A stretch of 64,000 nt of DNA from Sphagnum compactum (Eukaryota; Bryophyta; Sphagnopsida; Sphagnales): the NCBI GenBank assembly GCA_965153455.1, contig OZ234496.1, positions 20,018,304 through 20,082,303 on the forward strand. Direction: 5' to 3'. A program made the translations under genes and the position numbers. The notes beneath the pieces are model-generated. The model saw nothing but the letters and a program-made list of their open reading frames with translations. It searched no databases and had not been told where the DNA came from. Positions 37,151-53,845 of the stretch are shown in pieces. Every line of letters starts with the position of its first letter. Position 1 is the first letter of the stretch.

Positions 37151-37469
37151 AAAAAGAAGAAGAAGAGAAGAGCACCTCTTCTTTCCTGTAAAGAAGAAAG
37201 GGGGTCAACAAAATGTCCTCTTTCTCTTTTCAGTGCTCTTGGCGTTGGCCTCTTTGAAGACCTCTAGCATTTGAGGATTATGGCTGGAAATTTTTAAGTT
37301 TATAAGGTCTTAAAGATGAATGTACACAATACTAGGGACAAAACCCTAAAATCAATTTTCAATGTACATGCCCACTGTTTTTTTGGGGGGCTAATTTTGG
37401 CACTGTGGTGACCCAAAAATAATAATCCAGTGTGAATGCTACAAAGGGTTTCTTTGGCAAAAATACACA

Positions 37470-37655
37470 AAGTCGCCAGATTTTGAGGGATAAAAGTTAG
37501 GAGTCGCCATATTTAGACACTGAATTCTTGTAACAAGCAAGATTCTCCAAATTTTCTGTTGTCATGTCTGACCTATAGCCAATTTCAGCTCATTCCTCTG
37601 GTGGATGATCGCCAGTCCACCTACTTGACAAAATCGGGAGGAAAAAAAAGAAACA
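37470..37655 (+). repeat. R2 repeat copy E
   Basis: A more diverged copy: 'GTCTGACCTATAGCCAATTT', 'GGTGGATGATCGCCAGTCCA' and 'CCTACTTGACAAAA' occupy the positions of the family blocks. It lies about 0.4 kb from copy D in the same orientation. Confidence 0.5.
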
Positions 37656-40600
37656 CCCTGTACATGCCGCTAGGCTACATTCTAGTACTAACGCCAAAAC
37701 ACTAAAATAAAAAATTAAATGTACACAAAACTAATGCCAAAACCATAAAACAATAATTTAATGCACATGGTAGTACTGAGGCTAAAACCCTAAATAAATT
37801 AAACCTACATAGTAGTACTAAGGCCAAAACCCTAAGGTAATAAGTTTTCTCCATGGAAGAGGTGGAAGGTGAGGCTGTTTGACATAGGAGTCTGGATCAA
37901 TGTATTCCACCCTTTTGTCATGTAGTTCAGTTCTTTCCTTTGGGACAATCTCAATAGAATTTGTACATAGGGATCATAGGGACTAATGGCTTCTTGGCTT
38001 CAAGTATGTAGTAGGTATACAATACATAAGGTGTTGCTCATACATGATCACATAATTTCCAATGTAGTTCCAAGCCAAATTTCCATTATCATGTTAGTAA
38101 CAAGTTATTTAGTACTACCATTTCTATTGGATTTTCTTGAAGAAGCCACCCTTTGCATATTTCACATGTGACGGACTCCATGGGTATGTCCTTACATAGT
38201 CCTCCACTACTATGGCATGTGCCTTTGAGCACATATTTGTATGTGTTAAGGAAGGTAGTTTGTGTATTTGTGTCATGTTGAGATTTCCCAAACCACTTCA
38301 GCCCCCACCACATTCTTGGTATTGTTCAAAGGCCCTCAATGAATACTAGTGCACCAATGCTAAGTAACATGCTAAGGTTGTGTAAAATAGTTTGTAGGTT
38401 AAACTTGTAGCATCAACTTTAAAGTGTGGTAATTCTTTTTAACTATATGATTAGTTTTGTATCAAAATTGAGAATAAAATTAGAAAATATAACATTATGC
38501 ATGTACACAACAAAATGTTAATAAGATTGAAATTGATGACGAGAAGAACTCATATTATGTAACATGTTAACATTGTGTAAAGTACTTTGTGAATAAGTTT
38601 TGTAATATCAAACTTAGATGATTTCTTTCAAATGTATTTTTAAAAAATTCTTCAAAGTGGAAAACCTATTTTAAAAAATAGGATTGTGCACATTTTTCAC
38701 CAAGTTTGAACAAGATCAAAATTGATGGGGAAATGAAATCACACTATGTCATACCTTAGTATTTAAGGTTTTTTGTAAATGAGCTTTCTAACATCAATAG
38801 GAATAGTCTATATTTGCTTTTGATCTTTCAAAGCATGCATGCTTCCTTGGTCAACCTAAAAAATGAGCTCCTCCTTGGAGCTCTTCATTGTGCCTTGAGT
38901 AATCATGTGTAAAAATGTCTTCCTAGAGAGTATGGAGGAGAAGTAGTTTTTCACACTACTTTTTCATCTTCTCGTAGAGCTACTTTTTGAAGTTATAGGA
39001 GTTGGTCGGGGTTGAGAAAATTGGTGTTGGCAAAGTTATGGCATATTATGCAAACCCATGTACATATTGTGTAACACTAAAATGACACGTTATAAGTAGA
39101 ATGTAATCTCTAAACATGCTTAAGCAAACATGGGAAAAAAGTAATCGAATGTTGATGTGTCAATATTCTATACGTGTTGTATGCAAAGCCCCTTCACATC
39201 TTCCCCCATTCCATGGGGGACAACAAAAGGCATTGTCTATAGTCTCAAGATGTGGATTATGTCTCTAGAAGAATGCACAAAAAATGGACGTCACCTTCTT
39301 TGTAATGTCCTCCAATAGTTAATCAAGCAAATCTATCACCTTATCCCGGATAACCTAATGCAATTAGACAAGAAAAGACATCACCTCATTTTGGATGACT
39401 TTGTGTGATCATGGATGTCAAGATGTGGAATTTTGTGTAAGCATATGAACATGGGAATCAAATGGTTGGTGTTTCAATTCATGAAACGTGGGCATCCATG
39501 GAAACTTGAATCCTCTTTGGGGGACATTACCTCCAACTCTATTTAGATTACACATATTTACGTTGTTGTCGGAGTTAGTTACGTGGTGCTTGAAACAACC
39601 AAGCTTTGCTTGACAAGGTTTTGTTTCTAAATTTAGAGACTTGGTCTTTTGATCTGACAAGGCACCTAACTAACATCTTTCAATTTGACCCTTCACTTTT
39701 CTTGAGACATCACCTCAAAGATCACTACATTTTATTTATTGCACAAAATAGAAAAGTGGAAAGCTCAAACCTTTTTTCTAATGTAATTATAATATTGAAA
39801 TAATTTGACAAATTCTGGTACCTGCCAAAAATTTCCAAACCTTCCGTGCAATCCATATGAACCACTATGTAAGAGGATTAAGAGTAATTTGAAGAACCCT
39901 CTCTCATAAATTACTGGTATAGTCTGCTGGATTTAGAAGCAATGATTTGCCATAGCCCCCATGAGCAGTGAATTTTTTTATCCTGACAAATTTTGTCTAT
40001 TTTTGACAAACAAAATTTGGGAAATTTTCGGATAAATAAAATTTCTAGTACAAATTCAAGTAATTTTCTTCTTTTTGAAAAAAAATTGCCAAATTTTCCA
40101 TGTCACAAAATTGAGGGGAGAAACCCTGCCCATGACACATGTCCAATTGAAATATCACTCTTGCTCCACCCACAAAATTGCCCTCGTTTAGGGGAAAAAA
40201 AAAAGTGCATGGTGCACTCGTATCAAGGCATTACGTCTTATGAACCAAGAACCCCAGGTCCTGGGGTAATGCCCAATTGCCAGGGTATTACCGCGCGTCG
40301 TAACAAAGGCAGGCCAGCAGGCAGAGAAATTGCAATTTCCCAGCCTACGCGCCTGCCTTGCATTGGTTCATTTCACAAAACGGAAGGCCCACACACAAGT
40401 TGTTACTAGTTATTTCATCAACTGAAAATGGACTTCACTCTTCAAACTCTTAGCAAGTAATTAGTAATGTTGGTTGGCAACTTGGCCTGCTCATAGTGCA
40501 TTCACACTTGATGTTAAATCAATGGTTTAATGTAAATCTAGGTGGCATCCTAAGTGGCACCCAATGTTAAATGGGCGATAGCTTAATGTTAAGTAAATGT

Positions 40601-41395
40601 TAGTTTAACATAAAATCTTCATGATAAGTAAGCTTGAGGCTTAGATGACTAGTATGGTGATAAGGGACTCAACACTAGAGTCCCTAACACCAAGTGTGGA
40701 CGAACCTTCATTGAACTAATTCCAACAATCAATAGTTAGAAAGAAAGAGAGAAGAAAAGGCAGTTAACAATCAGATGATAAGAGGCAGCTGAAGTTTTGC
40801 TAGTCCACAACTAACTGTAGGTAGGGTCTATTCCCAACTGTAGTACCCAAACCCTAAACCCAGAAGGATTAGTTTGGCTACTACTTTTAACTTTGGGTTT
40901 GAAAATCAAATCAAATTGGGAGGTGATGCATACATTTGGCTTTTGTTTTTTTGACAAGCACCTTTTAATTTCACCTTTGTTTGTGATGAACAACTTTTCA
41001 TGTGGGCCTTTCTTTCCATACAAATTTTATTTTGTGCAAAGTATTAGGAGAAATTTTCGAGTGTATTTGGAGGGTACCTTATGTCCTCGAATATCATAGT
41101 ACCGTACCATTCTGGCAATAATTTAATTATTTTCAATAAATGTCCAAATATATATATTTAATCAATTGTTCACAATGTCAAAAGTTCTAGAAATTTGTTT
41201 GACATTTCTATTGTGTGTGTGTTCTAATGCTTGGTGGTGTGGTGTGCCTAAATAATGCAAAAATTACTCAGCATTTTTCTCTCCCTATCCCAACTAAAGA
41301 AATTTCAGGAAATTTTTCATTTTTACTGCCTAAGTGGAAAAAATGGGAAAAAAAAATTATCAACAAGATGAAAAAATGGTAAAGGTTTTATGATA
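37656..41395. other. AT-rich gene-free DNA with a GC-rich palindromic island
   Basis: No supported gene. Around 40215-40380 the composition changes abruptly. ACCCCAGGTCCTGGGGT at 40250-40266 is a palindrome around one central base, and TGAACCAA (about 40240) pairs with TTGGTTCA (about 40363). The second pair encloses a CpG-containing segment. This suggests a foldback element of about 130-160 bases. The rest reads as old repeat DNA. Confidence 0.5.
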
Positions 41396-41399
41396 TTTC

Positions 41400-41590
41400 T
41401 CTTACAAAAGAGGAGGGACCTTACATTTACTCCGTAAGAGGGAGAGGGATGACATGCCTACTTACATGTGTATGATCTCTCCTGCTCTAAAGGAGTAGGT
41501 ATAAGAACCCTATGCCTACTTCTACTCATAATCTATGCATGTGTAGGTTCATGAAATTGTTTGCCTTGTGCCTTATGATGAGTAAAGCCC
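41400..41590 (+). repeat. R3 repeat, copy 2
   Basis: 'ACAAAAGAGGAGGGACCTTA', 'GAGTAGGTATAAGAACCCTA', 'GTGTAGGTTCATGAAATTG' and 'GCCTTGTGCCTTATGATGAG' parallel copy 1 at 35.85-36.02 kb and continue into the block shared with 34.26-34.40 kb. No coding content. Confidence 0.6.
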
Positions 41591-42849
41591 ATGGGTGGGG
41601 AACAATCCCCCTAAAACGCAAGGCCAAAACTCGAACGGGGTACAAGTATTCCTACTTTGGTCAAAATTGCAAACAAGTTGCAAACATGGGGATGAACAAA
41701 AGAAGAGAAAGTGGGGATGAAACACCTTTCTGCACCAAGACTGGTTGTCGATGGAAATAGGTTTGTTATTCTGTTTTTCCTGGATCTGGTTTGTTTTTCC
41801 TTCCCCTCTAGTGACCAAGTTTGGGTTTTGCTCTAGTGAGGAGGGCTCAGACTTGGGTCCTCTCTCTCTCTCTCTTTGTTCCTTCTTTTCACCTTTTGCT
41901 AGGTGTTTTGATTAATGAAGTTTGCCAGGTACAGTTTTCATCACCTTTCCATCCATGTTTGTTTCTTGCATCCTCAATTAGCATACCCTTGTGGGTGTAG
42001 TGTGGTGGGTGTTCCATTTTGCCAAACACCCGTGCACAGGACAAGCTTGTACAGCAGCAGGGCGTCCTACTAGTAAAGCAGGAAACGATGTACTATGAAC
42101 AACTACAAAACACAATTCCTCGGTATACCAGGGAATAGCCCTCGTCAACAACATATTGGCCTGCCTGGAACATTATGCTGGGTATTGCCCCAAGGACGGG
42201 ACCTCCCAGGCTGCTGCCCCCTTGGTTCACATGGTGTATAATGCCGATGCTCTGCTGCCATGGCATTAGACTACACTCATTACTTCTAGGCTAGTTCATC
42301 TTATTTTCTGGAGAGACATGGAGTGTTAACTTCCAATAGTTTCTAACAAAATGAAACTGTCACATAACAATACTTTTGTCACCATCAATCATCACTCTCT
42401 ACCTACTTACTTTTCCGCCAACTTGTGGACTGTTCAATTAGATCCTGACAATGAGCAACTGTCACTTGTGAAAACTTATATATATAATATATATATAGCA
42501 TTCATGCTTTTGAAGATGCTTGTAGGATCTTCCTTCCTTGTCTGACAAACCAGCAGCCTGCCTTTAGTGCTCCTTGACTACCGGGAAGACAAAGCCTTTC
42601 ATGTCCAAAAAGGTGGTAGCCTGAATCACCACCCTTGCCTGGTGGGGTGCAAAAGCTGTTAACTCCTTCCCACCCTGACTTTGCTTTACAACCTTGGCTG
42701 AAAATTGTAGTGTAATTGGGGGACCTTCCTAAGCATAATTTCCTACTCTAGGCTGGTGCAAGGAGGTCAATTATGTAATTACCCTGGAATAGGGCTGTTT
42801 TGATGAGATGGAACCTCCACCATTCATTTGAATCTGTCAATTTTTATGG

Positions 42850-43330
42850 TGAGGAAGGCCCTACTGTTAGAGCATCTCCAGCGGTGCTCAATATGTGACC
42901 GTGAGAAAAAAAATTTCACATCCAAGTTTAGTTATGTACTCTTTTGCAACCCCACCAATATAACTGAAACTTTGGGACAGCAAATAGGTGAGGACTACTA
43001 ATAGCAAAACCACATGGACCAATCATTATGATGGGCCGATCAGAAACACTGAGCAGCAGTCAGATCATATTTATTACACTCTTTTCTGCAGGTGCACAGA
43101 GCTGCTGCGCCTCGTACCAGTCACGGTACCCTGCGCAATTATGCTGAGCCAAAACCATGTTCCTGAGTCAAACCGGTTCGGTTGGATTTTCTTCATCCAT
43201 TTTTACTGTGCAGGATCACATACTGAGCACCGCTTGAGATGCTCGCTGGAGGGCATCACACCTTGGACCTCAGGCTTCACCCTTAGTGATGTTCCTATAG
43301 CATAATGTCCTGACAGCAGGGCCTTCCTCC
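42850..43330. mobile_element. Non-autonomous TIR element with nested inverted repeats
   Basis: Inner arms 42870-42897 (GAGCATCTCCAGCGGTGCTC then AATATGTG) and 43217-43244 are inverted repeats with 26 of 28 positions matching. Outside them, 'GTGAGGAAGGCCCTACTGTT' at about 42850 pairs with the reverse complement of 43310-43330 ('CTGACAGCAGGGCCTTCCTCC', listed here as CTGACAGCAGGGCCTTCCTC plus C), about 18 of 21 matching. The left arms are adjacent, while the right arms are 65 bases apart. The interior has no transposase. GAGCATCTCCA termini are known from plant MITEs. No certain target-site duplication was identified. Confidence 0.75.
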
Positions 43331-46300
43331 TTTTAACAAAAAGGAAAAGAGCAAAAAGGATCAGCCTTCATATGTGGCTACACAATTTGAATGGTGGGTA
43401 CCTTACTTGCTACAGATAATTGGGCTGCAATAACTAAATATTGCAAGAAAATGAGGTTCTCAACTCCTGCTATCTCAAAGTTGAATGTGTCGATTTTGGC
43501 AATGTGAGAGGAAATTATAAAAATAAGTAAACTTTTCTAATTATCTATGAGTTCGACAATGGTAGATATCAGTGTTGAAATTTGGATCTATCAGTCAAGT
43601 CTTAGTGTATAATCTTTTTTAAATATGTTCTATAGATAGAGGACTAGTATTTGTGCATGTGATATTCAGTCAATATATACATATATATATGTCGACAATG
43701 TCCACTTCAAAACTTGTCTCGGGGACATCTTTCCATTAGGTAGTGATCACAACAGTTTTCCACTATTTTTTTCCAGCTACATATGTACCCACAATCGACC
43801 TAATAGTTCTATTAGATTGACCAAATGCAGGAGCTATCAAAGCTGTGAGTCAAACTCTCAAACTCTCACTCGTCACAAAGTAACATCTATCTTTTTCTTT
43901 GATGTGAATGAGTCCCTAGAGTTCCTAATGTTGTTTAACCAGCTACACATTTTCAATGTAGTTGCACCTCTCCATTATAGAACATCTATCCATGTAGCAA
44001 GAAACGCGGCCCTCTGTCAATGGCTTTCCATTAGGCTATTGTGATCACAACAACCTAATGGAAAGAAACCTTAAGGATGAATATATTATAGAAATTTCTC
44101 CCCAAAAAAGATTTTGTGAAAGAAAATCAAGCATCTTTTGGAATATTCTATGTGCCAAACCTTTTTTTTCAAAATAATTAATTATTCAACGGACAACTGC
44201 CAAACCTGCTATTCACCTACAATAATATAGTAGGCTACACCTAAATCTGTCATGAAACATATAATAGGGGGAATATTGTACTAAGATTGGTATCAACATC
44301 TTTCATACCAAGCTAGTTTGCTATCCAATACAAATGCATGGACTTGAGTTCATATCAGCATGTTTTCTATATACCAAGCCACAATTGGTAGTTTTTTTCT
44401 TGGTGCAAACCCTTCAAAAATTGTACTCCAGAAAATCTAGTTTGCTTGGGAGTTTAGTTTAACCTTTAGTTTAGTTTTTGACGAACAAAGATCCAAGTCT
44501 AGGTTGAATTAGGATGTAAATTTATCTTTATATTAATTTCATATTGTGATATTTTATTTTATTTTGTGATATACTTAAATATGTAACATAGACATGAAGT
44601 TATGTAAGGTTAGGTTGGATACTTCATAGTTCTGTCAATCATTCTAAGGTAAAGGGTTGTTAGGAGTTAATGTATGTATTAATATTAAATTGGCCCTTAT
44701 CTCTACGCTAGGTGGATTGAGGTGGAAAAATTCCAAGTGAAAATATTGATTAAAAGGTTATATACATATTTGCATATAATGATTGTCAACCCAATTTTTC
44801 GCTTTATGTACATAGTAACCAATTGTTACCAATTGGTAACCAACGAAACAATACTATTTTGTTTGTGGCATTATGTTGTTTAGGTTCAGTAGACCCAAGT
44901 TTTTGTGATTAATTGTGCGTATGTGGGCTGTCAAGTACTTATCAATGTGGGAGTTTTGAGCATAGATTAAGTTTTCTGGGAAGTAACTTTGTTGTCTGAG
45001 GTTCAATTTGCGATATTCCTAGGAATGTGGGGTGTTTTGCTTGTTTGTATCATATCTGGTTCACATTTGTAAAAGAATCAATGTTGTCTTTTGATGTGAC
45101 TTTGTTTGGGGCATGATGGGATGTTTTGTGAAAGGTGTGGGGATTGTTAGTCTAAATTGTCACATCAAAAGATCATGATAGCCCAAATGAAAGGAAATTT
45201 GGATTAATTCATCTATGCCAATAGTTTTAAAGTTGGTAGTTAGATATGAACATTGTACAAGAAGCTCTATGGATGTGTAGGATTGTTATAATTGCATGGT
45301 TTTCAAAGTTTCTATTAATGAGGTTATTAGTATTTTCCCATCAAGGTTTTTTAAATAATAATAATAATATTATTAATAGGTTTAGAACATCAACAACATG
45401 TACATTCAAAGAAAATATCTAAATTCAAAACTCTAAATGAAAACAAATGTACACAAATTACTAAACTACAAAAAATAAAGTTAAAAATTAGGAATGCTCC
45501 ATTTTTCATTTGAAGGTTGAAATGAAAAAAAATGAAATGAAATCAAGTCCTTTCATATCTTTCTTCTTATTATTTATATACATGTTAATTCAAAATTTAA
45601 CATTTAATGAGATTATTTAAACAATCACTAACTGGTACACACATTAATAATTTAAAAATAAATTGCCTATTACAAATTACTTGTTTTGCAAACTAATAGT
45701 TGACTAACAATGTGTTAACTAATTACTTGTCACCTAACCTATTAACCTATCACATGTCAACTTTTGTAACATGTTAGGTTGAATCTACCACTTGTTAGGT
45801 TGAATCACCTATTACAAAAATCTAAGTAACAATTTCTATCCTTGAATCGTAAATTGTCGATGATGAAAATGCTTGCATTAATGGTATGCCTTCATCTTTT
45901 GGTTACAATTGAATCTTTTAAAACAATTGTACTAGTTTGATACTAATACTTATTTTAATAAGTTTCATTGTAGCTTGGTTCTTGTATTAGTGTCCAATGC
46001 AATGTTGCTAGGTTTAGGTCTACGTTAGGTTTTAAGGTTTTCATATCAAAGGTTTTCAACTTTGTTGGAATCATCATCATTGGGATTTAACTAAATAATT
46101 GATCTTTGTAAAAAAATTAATTAAAACTTGAATGGGGTGGTTGTCCCATTTTAAATACAAAGAAAAATATAATATTTTTTATTAAAATAAAAATTTGAAC
46201 CTACATTTGAAGCAAAGTTATTGTATTTGATTGGTTGTACATAATTAACATTACATATAACTTATATAACTTTGATTTTTGAATTGTGTGTATTAGTTGA

Positions 46301-46535
46301 ACAAACGGATATAACACATGAATATTTATTAAAAAGTTGTGTGTAAGGGAGATAAAATCGAACTTAACCTAAAACTAGTTTGATCACAACTATTATACGG
46401 TATACCTGATATTGAGACCAATAAAGCCCTGGTATTAAACTGCTATTATTTCGACCTGAATATTATGATTTCGACCTATGCAAAGGATTTTTCATGGGAA
46501 AAATGGCCCAAATTCGCCACACGTCAAATTAAAAA
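43331..46535. other. AT-rich gene-free DNA upstream of the CIPK gene
   Basis: About 3.2 kb without a supported gene. It is very AT-rich between 44.4 and 46.4 kb, with short repeats such as the (AAT) run near 45355-45375. No retroelement domain can be read. No frames longer than about 90 codons look coding. Confidence 0.5.
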
Positions 46536-46539
46536 AATC

Positions 46540-46690
46540 CAAATTGCCAGAGTCTTATGATACCTTCCAGAAGGTAGCCAAGAATATAGAAGGATTCTAT
46601 TTTTTTTAATATACTTTCATATCTATTGTGTAGCCAAATTTGGCTAAATTATTTTCTCGATGATGGCCACTTCAGCTACATCACAAAATC
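46540..46690 (+). repeat. R2 repeat copy F, adjacent to the CIPK promoter
   Basis: Contains 'CAGAAGGTAGCCAAGAATAT', then the intact palindrome TAGCCAAATTTGGCTA at 46631-46646, 'TCGATGATGGCCACTTCAGC' and 'TACATCACAAAATCC'. Its end lies only about 40 bases upstream of the TATA box at 46729. Confidence 0.72.
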
Positions 46691-46728
46691 CTTAAAATGA
46701 AACCCTCAGATGAGTAGTAAAAGAAGCC

Positions 46729-46736
46729 TATATATA
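46729..46736 (+). promoter_or_regulatory. TATA box of the CIPK gene
   Basis: TATATATA inside CCTATATATACC, at a sharp switch from AT-rich repeat DNA to GC-rich DNA. It lies about 1.43 kb upstream of the CIPK start codon. A start of transcription near 46765 is predicted. The spacing parallels that of the PIRL-like gene. Confidence 0.6.
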
Positions 46737-46764
46737 CCAGGGTTCCAAACTGGTACCCGCCCAA

Positions 46765-48168
46765 CACTGGTAGTTTCCTGTGTGTACTGCCCGCGCAACC
46801 CGCCTGCCCTACTAAACTACCCAGAGCCACAGAGTAGGCTCGGCAACTAGGTTCGGCAAGACCGGGTTTCTCTCCCGGCACGTCCCCGGGCCTTTGCCAC
46901 CACCGGGCCGGTCTTATTCCTCTCTGTCTATTTGAACACTGCGAGACGAACACTAGAGAGTTCGAGAGTCTCGAACTTCCCTCTTTGTCCCTCTCTCTCT
47001 CGTGTCTCCTCGTGTCTTCTCCGCTTCCCTTTCGGCAGTGATTTCATGGCCGGGCGAATTGCATAGTTTTATCGAGAATCTCTCAGTCTTCCTGTCTGTG
47101 TCTTTTTTTTTTTTCTTAAAAAATTTTGTCGCCGAATTTCTGTTTCCCGTGCTGCTTTGTGTTGGGAAGTTTTGAGCAAAAGCTCAGTGTTGTCAGTGGC
47201 AGTAATATCGACCAGAGATTTCGTGTTCGGATCGTGTGTTTGGTATTCGCGCCTTCTCCATCGCTCGTTCGCTTGCTGAAATAGGTTTTTTCTGTGCAAG
47301 GGAGTTAGTGGACGTTCTGAGCCGAGAGTTTGGAACTGTGGGGACTTGCTGTTTGATTGAGGTAGTTTTTTTTGTGTTTTGGAAAGCTTGCAGCAGTGTC
47401 GGATAATAATACAGAAGTCTATCTCGAGTTTTGTTCTGAAGGTGGCTTTCTTTGGTTTTTCTTTTAAGGACGGACTGTTAACGGATTTGTTTTTCTCCTC
47501 CTCCTCCTCCTCCTCCTCCTCCTCCTCGATCGGCAGTTGATTGGAATTTTGTGTGCAACAGTGCCAGCAGCTGCTACGTGACTTTCCCAAATCTTCGGTG
47601 GGACTGAGAAGTCTATGACGAAAGTGCTATCGAGCGTGAAGGTCGGGTTTGGACGATGTTGCGTCAGTGTTGTGATCTTGACAGGATGAGCGCTGCGATC
47701 TGTGGAGGAGCAGGTCAGTGACTTCAGATCTCCCTTTTCTCAAGCGTCCGTCCCGCCTGCAAGAAAGATGAGTGCTTGTAGATGGAAAAAAATTGCGTAG
47801 GTTGCTTGCTAAGTTTTGTCAAGCAATGTGGCATCAAAGCATCTGAAACCACATCCTTCGCTGTACGCAACAACTGATTACTGAGGTTGCGTTGGAAGCA
47901 GCCAGTTGCCATGGCAAGTGATACGTACCATAATGCATAAGATGTGTTAGAAGGAGAGTTCTGTTGTCTCTAGTGCACGCACGTCAGGGCAAGAGCATAT
48001 ATATAACGATGCCTTTCGATGATGAAGATGTAAATGGTTGTGACTACACAGGTTCGAGTTCTTCTGGACTTGAGGATGCAAGAGCTCATGAGGCCAGCAC
48101 AGTTCTGATCAAGGTGAAAATGAGATAAGAGAGGGAGGAGGACGAGGAGCAATCCACAGGAAAGAAAG
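46765..48168 (+). promoter_or_regulatory. Long 5' leader of the CIPK gene with (CTC)n and a likely intron
   Basis: A leader of about 1.4 kb carries a (CTC)n run at about 47496-47528. A consistent leader intron runs from CAG|GTCAGTG (donor at 47714) to CTACACAG (acceptor at 48051). In the spliced form an upstream open frame starts at ATG 47656, crosses the junction and stops at 48128, 40 bases before the main ATG: 44 codons, Ser-rich in the middle. These elements could lower translation of the kinase. The leader extent is inferred from the TATA box. Confidence 0.45.
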
Positions 48169-52967
<4,799 letters not shown>

Positions 52968-53375
52968 GAGTTGGTGATGCCCAAGTCAATGCAACAGCCA
53001 GTAGGACTTGACTACTTGGCAGAAAATTGAAGACTACACATGAGTAGTGTTAGATTGGCAAGTATACCTAATAGATGAGACCTTTGTATAGCAAGTCTTG
53101 AGAAGGCGATTTGTAAGGATTAAGAGCACATGACACTCTTCTTTCAATTGTGAGAATGGCTTTGACTTCTTAAGGCTTTTTACTATGAAGAAGGTGCAAC
53201 ATAAGAAGTTGAGTTGTATACTTAGTGTAATTAGGAGTTGGGTCATTAGAGCCCAGGTTTCAACTGTCCAGAAGGGTGAAAGACCTGGTGCTCTGCTGTT
53301 GGAATGTGCGATCAACGACACAAGAAAAGGTAAAGCTTTCATATCATCTCATGAGAAGGGAGTTATCAAGAAGAG

Positions 53376-53439
53376 CTTAGGGTCTTGTTTGTGATAGTTC
53401 TTTTGTTGTAAGTTGAACTATCCCAAACAAGATCCTAGG
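53376..53439. repeat. 25-bp imperfect inverted repeat (hairpin) downstream of CIPK
   Basis: CTTAGGGTCTTGTTTGTGAT then AGTTC (53376-53400) pairs with 53415-53439 at 22 of 25 positions, around a 14-base loop. GGGTCTTGTTTG is the kind of terminal sequence seen in some plant foldback elements. It could also be a small-RNA precursor or a structural element of the CIPK 3' end, about 410 bases after the stop codon. The sequence alone does not decide. Confidence 0.7.
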
Positions 53440-53699
53440 ATAAAAATTGACTTTTTTCTTTTGGTTGTTCGAAGGTGCAGGTCTGCTCTTCCAAGACCTC
53501 AGTAGTGTAATTTTACACCCCTCAATTGTAAGGAATGTGCATAATTGTAGCTGTACACAAAAGACCAACACCCAAAGCATGTGCAATTGGACAATGGTGA
53601 AGTTTCAAAATTGCAGATTTCAGTCTAGTCCAGTATGACTAAAATTGTTAAGAGTGATTCATTTCCATTTGTCAATCTTCGTTTATGTGGCACATAAGG

Positions 53700-53845
53700 A
53701 TGATATTACTCTCATCTTATTCTTCATCATGTGTTCCACTAAGTGATACTACTCTCATCAAATTCTTCATCATGTGCACCTGCCAGTGTTTCGATGACAC
53801 TCATTGTGTTTTTCATCATGTGCTCCAGTCAGTGTGTTGAGTGTC
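53700..53845 (+). repeat. Three-unit minisatellite
   Basis: Three related units of roughly 45-50 bases each contain GATA(T/C)TACTCTCATC or its decayed form, then TTCTTCATCATGTG (TTTTTCATCATGTG in the third) and a CC(A/T)(C/G)-(C)AGTG-like tail. They are head to tail. No function can be inferred. Confidence 0.7.

Noticed and set aside
47069-47590. 173-codon minus-strand frame with a Glu run
   Set aside because: It is antisense to the CIPK leader; the Glu run is just the (CTC)n tract read backwards.
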